DNA of 64,000 nucleotides from Franconibacter pulveris DSM 19144 (GCA_000621185.1 KK211222.1:367523-431522); one strand, 5' to 3'; shown: positions 48,124 through 57,619, counted from the first letter of the stretch. The notes: generated by a model not told the origin, from the letters alone. Translations and numbers: made by a program.

Positions 48124-48280
48124 CATAGTCCGCGGTTCTGGCTTTACGGGTGGGTGGCGCTGCGCTTACCCATCCTCTGCAAAACGCCCCTGGATTGGAT
48201 AAAGATTTTCCCCGCCGCGCCGATGTCACCCTGACAGGCCCTGGGAAGCGGGTTCCCGAACGGGCCTGAAAGGAATGACT

Positions 48281-49108
48281 ATGAACAATCGTCGCGTCCT
48301 GCTGTGGACGCTGGTGGGATGGGCTGGCATTGCATTACAGGCCAGAGCGGAACCAGCCTGCGATAAAACCCAGTATGCCATTAACAGCGCTAACGCTTTC
48401 ATCCTCACCAATAACGCCTCCTCGCCGGACGAAGTGGAAATCGCATCGTGGGTGGTAAAAGGCAAAGGCAAGGATATTAACGCGCAAATCGAGGCGGAAA
48501 CGACCTTCGAGCGCTGCAATGTGCTGACGCATTCCACGGCTGACGTGCGCCGCGACGACGGCACGACGCAAATGGCCGTGCATACCGAAACCGCGTACAA
48601 CGCAGGCGACTGGCAGCAAACGCAAATAATAAAGCTGGAATTTAAAGGAAAAATATTGACCCAGGGGAGCAGCACGAAGCGGTTTATCCGGGACGAGTGG
48701 GGGCGTATTACCGATGCCGTAGAGCAGTTCACGCTTGACGAACGTCCGGGCGAAACGCGAACGCACTTTGACTATGACGATGCCAACCGGGTTGTGCGTT
48801 CCGTTGCTCACAGCACGCTGCAATTCTTTGAAGAAACCATTGAATATCAGTACGACGAGAAGGGGCGGCTGGTTCGCGCCGCCAGCGGTAAAGAAATCAG
48901 AAAAACCATCTGGGATGAAAAAGGGCGCTGGCTGCGGTCAGAGAAAGAAACCAATCACGCTTACAGCGTGCTGTTCACGGTAGATACGTGCGAAAAATGG
49001 GATGAGCATCAAAACTGTCTCTCCGGCATCAGTCAGGAGACAGAAAAGTACCCTAAAAAGACCACGCAATACCATACGGCCTTGCAGAACGAATACCGCT
49101 ACTACTGA
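48281..49108 (+). CDS. Periplasmic protein with YD-like repeats
   Basis: 275 residues. ATG 48281 is preferred over 48275 because AAGGA then has proper spacing. A signal peptide ends near ARA-EPACDK. The central and C-terminal part has repeat-like strands (FDYDDANRVVRS, YQYDEKGRLVRAASGKE, TIWDEKGRWLRSE) of the kind seen in YD/Rhs repeats, plus Cys pairs near both ends. Not recognised as a named family. Stands alone after hrpA; could be a small secreted or envelope protein. Confidence 0.6.
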   Translation: MNNRRVLLWTLVGWAGIALQARAEPACDKTQYAINSANAFILTNNASSPDEVEIASWVVKGKGKDINAQIEAETTFERCNVLTHSTADVRRDDGTTQMAVHTETAYNAGDWQQTQIIKLEFKGKILTQGSSTKRFIRDEWGRITDAVEQFTLDERPGETRTHFDYDDANRVVRSVAHSTLQFFEETIEYQYDEKGRLVRAASGKEIRKTIWDEKGRWLRSEKETNHAYSVLFTVDTCEKWDEHQNCLSGISQETEKYPKKTTQYHTALQNEYRYY

Positions 49109-49208
49109 GCGCGTCGGTACAACCGTTTTCAGAGCAGGGAAGCGTCAGGGCTAAAGAAAGATAGCGCGGCGCCACCTGCCGTTTTCAAGCGCGGCATTCG
49201 TTACAACG

Positions 49209-49862
49209 TCACTTAACTCTCGCCAGCGTAAACCCGTCCCACCCCTTGCTGCCCACGGTTTGCAGGGCTGTGACGGTGAGGCGCGGGTCCTGGCCAAGCA
49301 TCTCAATAAACTTCCGCACGCCCTGAACCCGCTCGTCCGGGCTTTCAGGGTTAGTTACTTCGCCATCGCGCACCACGTTATCGCCAATTATCAGCGTACC
49401 GGAACGGCTGTATTTCAGCGCCCATTCAAGATAGAGCGGGTTATTGGGTTTATCCGCGTCGATAAAAATCAGGTCAAAGGGGGCAAGCGCGGCAAGGCCG
49501 GGCAGCGTATCCGCAGCCGGCCCCACGCGAATCTCGACGTTGTTAAGCCCGGCGCTGCGAATATTTTCCTGCGCCACGCGGGCATGATGCGCATCCGCCT
49601 CAAGCGTCACGACGCAGCCGTCCTCTGGCAGCGCTCGCGCCATCCAGACGGTGCTATAGCCGCCCAGCGTGCCTATCTCCAGCACCTTGCGGGCGCCTGA
49701 AATTTGCACCAGCAACGCCAGCAGTTGCCCCTGGTTAGGCGCGACGTCGATGGGAGGAAGACTGGATTGCTGATTGTGCAACAGAAGGTTATCTAAAACC
49801 GGATCGGCAGGAAGGAGGGTATTAACCAGGTACTCATCAACAGCAGACCATTTCGCGTGCAT
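49209..49862 (-). CDS. SAM-dependent O-methyltransferase
   Basis: 217 residues of the class I Methyltransf_3 (caffeoyl-CoA/catechol O-methyltransferase-like) family. SAM-binding motif EIGTLGGYST, VVTLEAD for the ribose-binding acid, and metal-site residues in FIDADKPNN and IIGDNVV. Cytoplasmic. Substrate unknown. Monocistronic, between hrpA-side genes and the efflux operon. Confidence 0.85.
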   Translation of the reverse strand: MHAKWSAVDEYLVNTLLPADPVLDNLLLHNQQSSLPPIDVAPNQGQLLALLVQISGARKVLEIGTLGGYSTVWMARALPEDGCVVTLEADAHHARVAQENIRSAGLNNVEIRVGPAADTLPGLAALAPFDLIFIDADKPNNPLYLEWALKYSRSGTLIIGDNVVRDGEVTNPESPDERVQGVRKFIEMLGQDPRLTVTALQTVGSKGWDGFTLARVK

Positions 49863-49987
49863 CGTCAGGCTCCTCGGTTGTGAATTAACATAATCATAAC
49901 ATCGAGGCGGCGGAATAAGGCGCTGAAAAAAGGGCCAGAGTGTCAGACGCGGCGAAGAATGCGCGCTTTGCCGCGCCTGACGGAAAA

Positions 49988-51370
49988 TTACGACGTCGCC
50001 AGCCCACCCCAGCCGCCGCCGAGGGAACGATACAGATCGATCTGCGCCTGCAGCAGGTTGTTTTTCACCTGCGCCAGGTTTAGCTCAGCCGAAAAGAGCG
50101 TGCGCTGGGCATCCAGCACGTCAAGAAAAGAGGAGTAACCATTGCTGTAGCGGTTCTGCGCGATGCGCAGCGTCTCCTGCGCCACGTCCACCTGGCCCTG
50201 CAGTTCCGTCATCTGTTCCCGGTAGCGACGAATGGCGTCGAGACTGTCGTTTACTTCCCGGAAAGCGTTGCGCACCGTCGATTCATAGCTGTAAAGCGCC
50301 TGATTACGTTGCGACATCGCCACATCCACGCCCGCGTTAAGCGTTTCACGGTTCAGCAGCGGCGCCAGAATGCTGCCGCCGATGCTCCACAACCGCAGCG
50401 GGTTATCAAGCAGGCCCGCCAGGGTATCGTCCTGCAGGCTGCCGCTGGCGGTCAGGTTAATGGAGGGCAGCAGTCTGGCGCGCTGCGCGGCGAGCGAGGC
50501 GTCCGCCGCCACCAGCGTTCGCTCCGCCTGGACGATATCGGGGCGGCGATTCAGGAGCGTGGAGGGCAGTTGACCAGGCAGCGCAAGCGGCGTCAGCATG
50601 TTGATATCGCCGCCGCGCGCCACCGCGCCCGGGTTAACGCCCAACAGCACGCTGAGCGCATTTTCCTGGCTTGCTATCTGGTGCTGTAACGGCGGGATTT
50701 GCGCCCGGGTGGCGCGCCGCTCGGAATCGGTCTGCATCAGCTCAAGGCGCGAGGTATAGCCGGTTTCATATTGCCGCTTCGCGAGCCGGAACGCCTCGTC
50801 CCACGCTTTTAGCGTCTCCTCTGTGACGCGCAACTGCTCGTCCAGCGCCAGCAGGGTGAGGTAGCCGGAAGCGACCGAGGAGGCGACGGTTAAATCCGCC
50901 GCCGCCGCCGCGGCTCTTTGCGCCTCAAGGCTTGCCTGGGCGGCGTCGCTCGTCCGACGGTTCGCTCCCCAGAGATCCACATCGTAGCTCGCCGTCAGGC
51001 TGCCCCGCCAGAGCGTGCTGTGCGTCGGCAGGCCGGTGGCGGCAGACTGCGAGCGGCTGCGCGTGCCGCCCAGCTCTGCGCTGAGCGTCGGCCAGAGCGC
51101 GCTGTCGGCGGCGTTCAGCCGCGCCTGATATTCATTCACCCGCTCGCGGGCGGTCAGCACGTCGCTGTTATAGCGCAGCGCCTGGTCCACGTAGCGGTTA
51201 AGGGCGACATCGTGAAAATTTCGCCACCAGAACCCTTCGGCGGAGGATGATGGCCCAACGGCTTCGCGCCACTGGGCCGGGATTTGCAGCGACGGCTTAG
51301 CCTGCTGCACTTCAGTGCTCTGACACCCCGCCAGCAGAAGCGCGAGCGCAACCAGTGAGAGACGACGCAT
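49988..51370 (-). CDS. Outer-membrane efflux lipoprotein (NodT/OprM family)
   Basis: 460 residues with lipobox LAGC (Cys16) and two OEP repeats (alpha-barrel TolC-like fold). Conserved blocks include PDIVQAERTLVAADA, SYESTVRNAFREVNDSL and the C-terminal LDVLDAQRTLFSAELNL. It is the last gene of a MarR-MFS-HlyD-OMF operon; its ATG overlaps the HlyD stop (TAATG), so the three make a full tripartite pump spanning both membranes. Confidence 0.9.
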   Translation of the reverse strand: MRRLSLVALALLLAGCQSTEVQQAKPSLQIPAQWREAVGPSSSAEGFWWRNFHDVALNRYVDQALRYNSDVLTARERVNEYQARLNAADSALWPTLSAELGGTRSRSQSAATGLPTHSTLWRGSLTASYDVDLWGANRRTSDAAQASLEAQRAAAAAADLTVASSVASGYLTLLALDEQLRVTEETLKAWDEAFRLAKRQYETGYTSRLELMQTDSERRATRAQIPPLQHQIASQENALSVLLGVNPGAVARGGDINMLTPLALPGQLPSTLLNRRPDIVQAERTLVAADASLAAQRARLLPSINLTASGSLQDDTLAGLLDNPLRLWSIGGSILAPLLNRETLNAGVDVAMSQRNQALYSYESTVRNAFREVNDSLDAIRRYREQMTELQGQVDVAQETLRIAQNRYSNGYSSFLDVLDAQRTLFSAELNLAQVKNNLLQAQIDLYRSLGGGWGGLATS

Positions 51371-52452
51371 TACTCCGCCTCCTCGCCGGTGTTGATATGC
51401 ACCTGTACCGACATGCCAGGGCGCAGCCGCTGGCGCTGTTCATTGTCGCCAAGCACTTCAATGCGCACCGGAATGCGCTGGGCGATTTTTACGAAGTTGC
51501 CGGTGGCGTTATCCGGCGTGATGGCGCTGAACTCCACGCCTGTCGCCGGCGAGATACTCTGTACGCGCCCCTGGAATTTCTCGCCGTGCAGCGCGTCCAC
51601 GCTGAAGGTGACAGGCTGGCCGATGCGCAGGTTCGCCAACTGCGTCTCTTTGATATTGGCGATAACCCAGTTCTGCGGCGGTACCAGCGACGTCAGATGC
51701 GTGCCGGCGGTAACATAGGCGCCAAGGCGCACGGCTATCTGCCCAAGCTGGCCGTCGCGCGGCGCGATAATCCGCGTGTTTTGCAAATCGATTTGCGCCA
51801 GCTCCAGCGCTGCTTTGGCGTTTTCCACATCCGCCTCCAGCGCGGCGCGGTTGACAATCACGCTCTGCAAATTCTGCCGCGACACGTCGAGCTGCGCCCG
51901 GGCTTGTTCAACCCCCGCGCTGCCCTGAGCGGCGCTCGCAAGCGCCGCGTCGCGTTCACGCACCGAAAGCGAGCCATCGGACGCCAGCTCCTGAACGCGG
52001 CGCAAATCCGCCTGGTTGCGTTTGTACTGCGCCTGGGCGTTAAGCAGCGTCGCTTTATTCTGGGCGATAGTCGCCTCAGCGCTGCGGCGCTGCTGAATGT
52101 TATTCGCCAGCGCCGCTTCGCGCATGGCGAGGGTCGCCTGCGCCTGATGCACGCGCTGACTGTATATGCGATCGTCAATGGTCATCAACACATCTCCCTT
52201 TTTGACGACCGCGAAATCCTGCACGTTCACGGCGGTGATATAGCCATTTACCTGCGGGCTGATAAAGGTCGTCATGCCTCGCACGTAGGCGTTATCGGTA
52301 AACTCCACGTTGCGGGTGAAAGGGGGCAATTTCCAGGCGTAGAGGATAATCAACACGCCAAGAATGCCGATGGCGGCGGCGGCGAAAAATGAAACCACGC
52401 GTAAATTGTTGCGTTCCGGGGTTTGAGCGGGCGTAGCGTCTTGCTGGCTCAT
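51370..52452 (-). CDS. HlyD/EmrA-family membrane fusion protein
   Basis: 360 residues started at ATG 52452. One N-terminal TM (residues ~23-43), then biotinyl-lipoyl-like halves (YITAVNVQDFAVVKKGDVLM and IIAPRDGQLGQIAVRLGAYV) around a long coiled-coil hairpin (~95-205), then a beta-barrel. Periplasmic adaptor linking the MFS pump to the outer-membrane channel. 22 bp after the MFS gene. Confidence 0.9.
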   Translation of the reverse strand: MSQQDATPAQTPERNNLRVVSFFAAAAIGILGVLIILYAWKLPPFTRNVEFTDNAYVRGMTTFISPQVNGYITAVNVQDFAVVKKGDVLMTIDDRIYSQRVHQAQATLAMREAALANNIQQRRSAEATIAQNKATLLNAQAQYKRNQADLRRVQELASDGSLSVRERDAALASAAQGSAGVEQARAQLDVSRQNLQSVIVNRAALEADVENAKAALELAQIDLQNTRIIAPRDGQLGQIAVRLGAYVTAGTHLTSLVPPQNWVIANIKETQLANLRIGQPVTFSVDALHGEKFQGRVQSISPATGVEFSAITPDNATGNFVKIAQRIPVRIEVLGDNEQRQRLRPGMSVQVHINTGEEAE

Positions 52453-52474
52453 AACTGCTCCATACAAATGAACA

Positions 52475-54145
52475 TTATGGGTTCTTCTCTTCAGGTTTAG
52501 CGGACATCGCCTGCTTCAGGGCCTTGCGCGCGGCGATGCGCAGGCGGATAAGCCGCCAGAAAATCCATAGCAGCGTTGACGCGGCGATAGTGGCGGTCAG
52601 CAGATAGGTGTCGTTATAGGCAAGGATAGTCGCCTCCGTGGTGCTAACGGTCTGCAACTGCTGTGAAGCCTGTACGCTTAACAACGCAGGGTCATTAATG
52701 CGGCTTTGAAATAGCTGGCTGTAAAGCTGTAACCGTTCGGTCACCAGAGGATTGAGCGTAGTGAGCTGATCGGCCAGCAGGTTTGAATGGTACTTCTCAC
52801 GCCAGGTCTGGAAGGTGCCGAGCAGCGCTGAGCCAATCAGCCCCCCCAGGTTCTGGCTCATGCCGAACAGCACCGAAAAGCTTACCAGGTTGCGCGGGTC
52901 CGCGATGACGCCGCCAATCGCCGCCAGCGTCGCGGGCCCTAAGAAAAAGGCGCTGCTGAAGCCGAACAGGAACTGGCTAAGCAGCAGCTGGTTCGGACGG
53001 GTAAGGCTCGTGGAGTGGCTGTCCATCAGCGAGGCGATGACCATCAACACCAGCGACGTGACGATAGGCCAGGCGGTTTTTTGCGGATTGATAGTCAGCG
53101 CGCTTATCACGATGCCGCAAACTGTGCCGGCGAGAATAGAGAGCGCGAGCGTTGTCATCTGCTCATTTTGCAAGCCGACATACTGCAGCCAGCCGATAGC
53201 GCCGGTGTTCTGCTCCGCCAGCGCAATGCGAATCAGCACCATCACCAGCCCGAGCCGCACAATACTGCCGCTGGAGAGCCAGCGCGTGTTCAGCAGCGGG
53301 TTCGTGCGGTTATGTTCAAAGGTGATGGCAGCGATAATCAGCACCACGGCGCCCGCCAGCGTCCAGCCAAGCCACGGCGTTTCAAACCACCACTCAATAC
53401 GGCCTAGTGAAAGCACCGCGCAGAGCATCGCCATGCCCGGCGCCAGCAGAAAGAAGGTGAGAAAATCTTTTTTCTCAAAGACTTTACGCCGGTCGCCCGG
53501 CGGCAGCTTCAGCGCGATAACGCAGGCGAGCGAAATCAGCGCCAGCCCCAGCTCGAAGAGATAAAGCCCGCGCCACTCGTCAAGCTCCAGCAGTTCCGAG
53601 GAGAAGAGCCGGGCGATGGGAATCGCCAGTTGCGAACCGGTGATGCCGATGGTCAACGCCTTCAGGCGGTGCTTCGCGGGCCAGGCCTGGATTTGGTAAT
53701 AAATGCCAAGCGAACTCAGGGCCGCCCCCACCATGCCGTGGGCGGCGCGCACCATGAGCGCTGATGAGAGATCGTTAACGAACAGGTGGAAGAAGGTGAC
53801 CAGCACGTAGAGCACCAGAAAGCCTTCGGTAAACGCCCGCAGCCCGTACTGCTGGCGAAACTTCACCAGCAACAGGTTGATGGAGATATTGGTCATCACA
53901 TAGACGGCGGGAAGCCAGGCTATCTCCGTCGACCAGGCGGCGAAGGTCCCCTGTAAATTTTGCAGGTTCGCCGTCACCATGGCGTTGCCAAGGCCGCCGG
54001 TCAGGCAGACCAGCAGACCGACAATGCCATAAGCAATGCGTCTGGGCGTCGGATGAACAGGCGTTGAGGGAGAGCCGAGCAGCATCGGCTTTTCGTGCGG
54101 CTGCCACTCGCGCGGCGCGTACGGGTCTGATTTCGGCAAACGCAT
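52475..54145 (-). CDS. DHA2-family MFS drug efflux pump (EmrB-like)
   Basis: 556 residues with about 14 TM helices, typical of the DHA2/EmrB family. N-terminal ~35 residues are cytoplasmic and polar. The proton-driven pump's substrates are unknown. Its start overlaps the marR stop, so regulator and pump are translationally coupled. Some EmrB-like proteins of this group carry fusaric acid or aromatic acids, but nothing in the sequence decides this. Confidence 0.88.
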   Translation of the reverse strand: MRLPKSDPYAPREWQPHEKPMLLGSPSTPVHPTPRRIAYGIVGLLVCLTGGLGNAMVTANLQNLQGTFAAWSTEIAWLPAVYVMTNISINLLLVKFRQQYGLRAFTEGFLVLYVLVTFFHLFVNDLSSALMVRAAHGMVGAALSSLGIYYQIQAWPAKHRLKALTIGITGSQLAIPIARLFSSELLELDEWRGLYLFELGLALISLACVIALKLPPGDRRKVFEKKDFLTFFLLAPGMAMLCAVLSLGRIEWWFETPWLGWTLAGAVVLIIAAITFEHNRTNPLLNTRWLSSGSIVRLGLVMVLIRIALAEQNTGAIGWLQYVGLQNEQMTTLALSILAGTVCGIVISALTINPQKTAWPIVTSLVLMVIASLMDSHSTSLTRPNQLLLSQFLFGFSSAFFLGPATLAAIGGVIADPRNLVSFSVLFGMSQNLGGLIGSALLGTFQTWREKYHSNLLADQLTTLNPLVTERLQLYSQLFQSRINDPALLSVQASQQLQTVSTTEATILAYNDTYLLTATIAASTLLWIFWRLIRLRIAARKALKQAMSAKPEEKNP

Positions 54146-54573
54146 TACTGTTTTTCCACTTCCTGCAGCAGGCGGCTCAGCACGCGGCGCGTGACGGCCT
54201 GGTCTTCGGGGCTAATCAGCGTGAGGATCTCTTCGCGCAGGCGGTCCGCCTCGACTTTCACTTTTTCATAAAGCGCCTCACCTTCGGGTGTCGCCACCAG
54301 CAGGCGTTTACGTTTGTCGCCGGGCGTAATGCGCGTTATCAACCCTTGCGCCACCAGTCGGTTCAGGAGCGGCACCAGTGTGGCGCTCTCAACGCCCAAC
54401 TCCTGTGCAAGCTCGCTTTGCGAAAGCGGCGTTTCATGGCGGGCAATCGCCGAGACGGCGACCCAACTTGCCTGGCTCATTCCGAGCCCTTTAAGGCGTT
54501 TGTCAACCGCGCGGCGCCAGTGATGAGCGGTCAGATAAAGCAGGTGAGAAAAAGAAAGCCGATCGTGATCCAC
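54145..54573 (-). CDS. MarR-family repressor of the efflux operon
   Basis: 142 residues with a winged HTH: SQSELAQELGVESATLVPLLNRLVAQGLI, then RITPGDKRKRLLVATPEG as the wing. It heads the operon, and an 18-bp perfect palindrome lies 14 bp before its start, so autorepression with release by a phenolic ligand is likely (inference from family behaviour). Confidence 0.9.
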   Translation of the reverse strand: MDHDRLSFSHLLYLTAHHWRRAVDKRLKGLGMSQASWVAVSAIARHETPLSQSELAQELGVESATLVPLLNRLVAQGLITRITPGDKRKRLLVATPEGEALYEKVKVEADRLREEILTLISPEDQAVTRRVLSRLLQEVEKQ

Positions 54574-54586
54574 AAGACATACTCAA

Positions 54587-54604
54587 TCGTTAGATATCTA
54601 ACGA
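54587..54604. promoter_or_regulatory. Palindromic operator of the MarR operon
   Basis: TCGTTAGATATCTAACGA is a perfect 18-bp palindrome just upstream of the marR start codon, where a MarR dimer would block transcription. Confidence 0.75.
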
Positions 54605-54933
54605 GTTTAGAGCCTGACTAATTCATAATTCAAGTGAATGATAAGAGGTATTGAATGGTTTGGCGTGAATAGCAGATAAATCTGCCTCCCCTGGTGGTGT
54701 ATAAGTGACGTTGTCACATATCCCGGTATTGTGCATGCCCCAACGTGTCCTGCATGAAGGTAAGGGCTGAAAAAAGCGCAACTCGCGTCAGGCCTGCGTC
54801 TGCGGATACTGGCGGGCAGTTACACAACCCTGGCACGCTGGTCATCGCGACGAAGCAGAAAGAAGCATAAGCCCGCTTTGGCGAGACGTTATTTTGCGCT
54901 ATGTTCCTTGCAAACCCTGGATGAGGAGATGTG
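54605..54933. other. Intergenic region between marR and GNAT gene
   Basis: Holds the promoters of two divergent units. A short GTGACGTTGTCAC inverted repeat is near 54706-54718. No credible gene seen. Confidence 0.4.
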
Positions 54934-55416
54934 ATGACGGAGTTCACCATTGAAAAGGCCGACCCTGAACACCCGGACGCGATTGTCCTGCAGGCGGCGC
55001 TGTCAAAAACTCTGGAGGCGATGACGGGCAGCTCCGGCGCCCAGTCGTTTAACCATCGCGACGTCAAGGTGGAAGGCGCCCGGTTTTTACTGGCGCGTGA
55101 CGCTGGCGGCAGGGCGGTTGGCTGCGTCGCCTGTCGGCCGCTTGAACCTGGGATCGTTGAGATTAAACGCCTTTTCGCCTTACCCGGCAGCCGGGGCGCA
55201 GGCCGCGCGCTGCTGCGGCATATCGAAGCGTTCGCCCGGGACTACGGCTATCGCGAGGCCTGGCTCGAAACCCGCCGCAGCAACCCGGCGGCAGTCGACT
55301 TCTACCTGCGTAACGGGTATCGCATTATCGAAAACTATGGCCGCTACGTGGGCCAACAGGACGCGGTCTGCTTCGCCAGAACGCTCGGGGAGACAGACTA
55401 TGCTGAGCGGGCTTAA
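54934..55416 (+). CDS. GNAT-family N-acetyltransferase
   Basis: 160 residues from ATG 54934 (AGGAG 5 bases upstream). The acetyl-CoA site is the [20 protein letters not shown] region (motif A, R/Q-x-x-G-x-G/A), followed by the [13 protein letters not shown] motif B. Substrate unknown. The 3' end overlaps fosA by 17 bp, so the two are translationally coupled and possibly act together in resistance. Confidence 0.85.
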   Translation: MTEFTIEKADPEHPDAIVLQAALSKTLEAMTGSSGAQSFNHRDVKVEGARFLLARDAGGRAVGCVACRPLEPGIVEIKRLFALPGSRGAGRALLRHIEAFARDYGYREAWLETRRSNPAAVDFYLRNGYRIIENYGRYVGQQDAVCFARTLGETDYAERA

Positions 55417-55807
55417 TCACCTGACGCTTGCCGTGCGCACGCTGGATAACAGCCTCGCTTTTTATGTCGACCTGCTGGGGTTGAAACTGCATGCCCGCTG
55501 GGATAAAGGCGCCTACCTGAGCTGCGGTTCGCTGTGGCTGTGCCTTTCGCTTGACGACGCGGCGGGCGCCGCGCCCACCGATTACACGCATTACGCTTTC
55601 ACGGTGAGCGAGACGGATTTCCCTGCGCTTGTCGAAACCTTAACCCAGGCAGGCGTGCGGATATGGAAAACTAACCGCAGCGAGGGCGAGTCATTCTATT
55701 TTCTCGACCCGGATAACCATCAGCTGGAACTGCATGTCGGGTCGCTCGCTTCGCGTCTCGCCGCCTGCCGCGAGAAGCCCTACGCCGGCATGCGCTTCTA
55801 TCCCTGA
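55400..55807 (+). CDS. fosA: Fosfomycin-inactivating glutathione transferase FosA
   Basis: 135 residues of the VOC fold. Catalytic and ligand residues are all present: metal ligands His7, His64 and Glu110; Thr9, Lys90, Ser94, Ser98, Tyr100 and Arg119 of the fosfomycin and K+ sites. The protein opens the epoxide of fosfomycin with glutathione. Start within the GNAT gene gives the family N-terminus [10 protein letters not shown]. Chromosomal, in a non-mobile-looking context, as in many Enterobacteriaceae that are intrinsically less fosfomycin-susceptible. Confidence 0.95.
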   Translation: MLSGLNHLTLAVRTLDNSLAFYVDLLGLKLHARWDKGAYLSCGSLWLCLSLDDAAGAAPTDYTHYAFTVSETDFPALVETLTQAGVRIWKTNRSEGESFYFLDPDNHQLELHVGSLASRLAACREKPYAGMRFYP

Positions 55808-55814
55808 AGCCCTC

Positions 55815-57134
55815 TTACAGCGGGCTGGTTTCGCCATTCAGGGGCGTTTTGCGCCCGATGCGGCTGGCGAAGAATATCGCTGCCAGCGAAATCGCCACGG
55901 TTACGCCCAGATACCAGGCAACCGGCGTCCAGTCGCCCCCTGAATGGGCAAGCAGGCCGGTGGCGATAAGCGGCGCGGTGCCGCCCGCCAGCGCTGCGCC
56001 AAGCTGATAGCCGAGGGTAATGCCGGTGTAGCGAACGCGCGCTTCAAAAATCTCTGAACAGAGCGTGCCGAGCACGGCGGTGACCGGCGCCCACAATATG
56101 CCAAAGGCGACAACCGTTGCCAGCACGATGCCCCAGGTGGTGCCGGTATCCAGCAGCCAGAACCACGGCACAATAAACAGCCCCAGCAGCACTACGCTAC
56201 AGGCGTACATCCGCCGACGTCCCGTTTTATCGGAGAGCAAACCCATCAGCGGGATCATCACCGTTGCTACCAGCGCGCCCAGCGTGACGGCTTCCAACGC
56301 CTGGGATTTTTGAAAGGCGAGCGTCGTGGTGGCATAACTCACTACGAACGTGGAGAAGATATAAAACGGCGCGGTTTCCACGACCTTCAGCCCGGCGGCG
56401 ATCAACACTTCACGCCAGTGGTGCTTTACCGTGATGCTGAGCGGCGCTTTGCTAACCTGTCCGGCGCGTTTGACCTGCTTAAAATCAGGCGTTTCGTCGA
56501 TATCTTTTCGGATCCACAGCCCCAGCAGCACCAGCACGGCGCTCAGCAGAAACGGGATGCGCCAGCCCCAGGAAAGAAACGCATCTTCGCTGAGCAGCGT
56601 CATCAGCGAGACGATAAACGTCGCCATCAGCATGCCGATGGTCACGCCTGCCTGCGGAATGCTACCGAAAAAGCCTTTGCGGTTCGCCGGCGCATACTCA
56701 TAGGCCAACAGCAAAGCACCGCCCCATTCGCCGCCAATGCCCATGCCCTGGATAATACGCATCAGGATTAGCAGCACTGGCGCCCAGATGCCGATAGTTT
56801 CATCGGTTGGCAACAGGCCAATCATCACCGTCGCGCCGCCCATCAGCGAAAGCGTCAGCACCAGCGTTTTTTTGCGCCCGATCCGATCGCCGATATGCGC
56901 GAAAATCACGCCACCGATGGGACGGATAAAAAAGGTCAGCGAGAAAGAGAGATAAGAGAGGATAAGCCCGATAACCGGGTCCACCATCGGGAAGAACACC
57001 TTGTTGAACACCAGCGCAGCGGCGGTGCCGTAAAGAAAATAATCAAACCACTCTATGGCGCTGCCGGTGAGGCTGGCAATCAGCACTTTTTTGTTTTCCC
57101 GCAGAATCGCGGCGCTGCTTTTTTGCGTAGTCAT
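55815..57134 (-). CDS. MHS-family transporter (YdfJ/ShiA-like)
   Basis: 439 residues with ~12 TM helices of the metabolite:H+ symporter family: IEWFDYFLYGTAAA, FIRPIGGVIFAHIGDRIGRK and GIGGEWGGALLLAYEYAP. Import of an organic acid or similar is expected, substrate unknown. Convergent with fosA (7 bp between stops). Four AGGTG...-type sites precede it, suggesting control by a dedicated regulator. Confidence 0.88.
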   Translation of the reverse strand: MTTQKSSAAILRENKKVLIASLTGSAIEWFDYFLYGTAAALVFNKVFFPMVDPVIGLILSYLSFSLTFFIRPIGGVIFAHIGDRIGRKKTLVLTLSLMGGATVMIGLLPTDETIGIWAPVLLILMRIIQGMGIGGEWGGALLLAYEYAPANRKGFFGSIPQAGVTIGMLMATFIVSLMTLLSEDAFLSWGWRIPFLLSAVLVLLGLWIRKDIDETPDFKQVKRAGQVSKAPLSITVKHHWREVLIAAGLKVVETAPFYIFSTFVVSYATTTLAFQKSQALEAVTLGALVATVMIPLMGLLSDKTGRRRMYACSVVLLGLFIVPWFWLLDTGTTWGIVLATVVAFGILWAPVTAVLGTLCSEIFEARVRYTGITLGYQLGAALAGGTAPLIATGLLAHSGGDWTPVAWYLGVTVAISLAAIFFASRIGRKTPLNGETSPL

Positions 57135-57166
57135 AACAGGTAAATCCTCGCAGGTGAAAGTAGGCG

Positions 57167-57388
57167 AGGTGTCACCTGGCGCGCGACAGGTGCAACCTCA
57201 AGCGGCAATAAAGTTGTAAATTTGTTAATTAAATAAGGGAGAGGTGTAACTTTTGGCAAGCGCAAGAGACGCGTTTCAGGCATTAAAGTGATTATTTATG
57301 CAGAGATTTGTGCCAAGTCGTCGCTTGTAAAGCAAACAGTATGCGCATCTGGCTGGCGTTATCAGAATGGGCTACAGGTGCAACCTGT
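57167..57388. promoter_or_regulatory. Four related AGGTG-NN/N-ACCT operator-like sites
   Basis: AGGTGTCACCT (57167-57177), ACAGGTGCAACCT (57186-57198), AGGTGTAACTT (57242-57252) and the perfect ACAGGTGCAACCTGT (57374-57388) lie upstream of the MHS transporter start. Spaced, similar half-sites suggest one regulator binding several times. No protein-coding gene is seen in 57135-57619. Confidence 0.6.
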
Positions 57389-57619
57389 CGTTTTTTAGAC
57401 AATTAACGTTATTTTCCAGTAACGCGACATTCTGCGCTTTTTCATACCCGGCTTGCAGGCTGCCCGGACAAGAAAAAGGAAAAACCGCTGGGCGTAGGAT
57501 GCAAGGGGGGCCTGCTAACGCGCTGCGCATTGAAAAGAGATACAGCCTGTATGCGGCAAAGGAGGGCTGATAAACTTACGTCAATTGTTTAATTATCATG
57601 TAATAAGCGAAAAGATCGG

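Noticed and set aside
51355-52392. 345-codon open frame antisense to the HlyD gene
   Set aside because: The minus-strand gene has clear family motifs; the plus-strand frame has none.
54714-55067. 117-codon minus-strand frame over the start of the GNAT gene
   Set aside because: Antisense to the start of the GNAT gene; no recognisable family.
57367-57570. 67-codon frame upstream of the small membrane protein
   Set aside because: Overlaps operator-like sites, low-complexity composition and no ribosome site.
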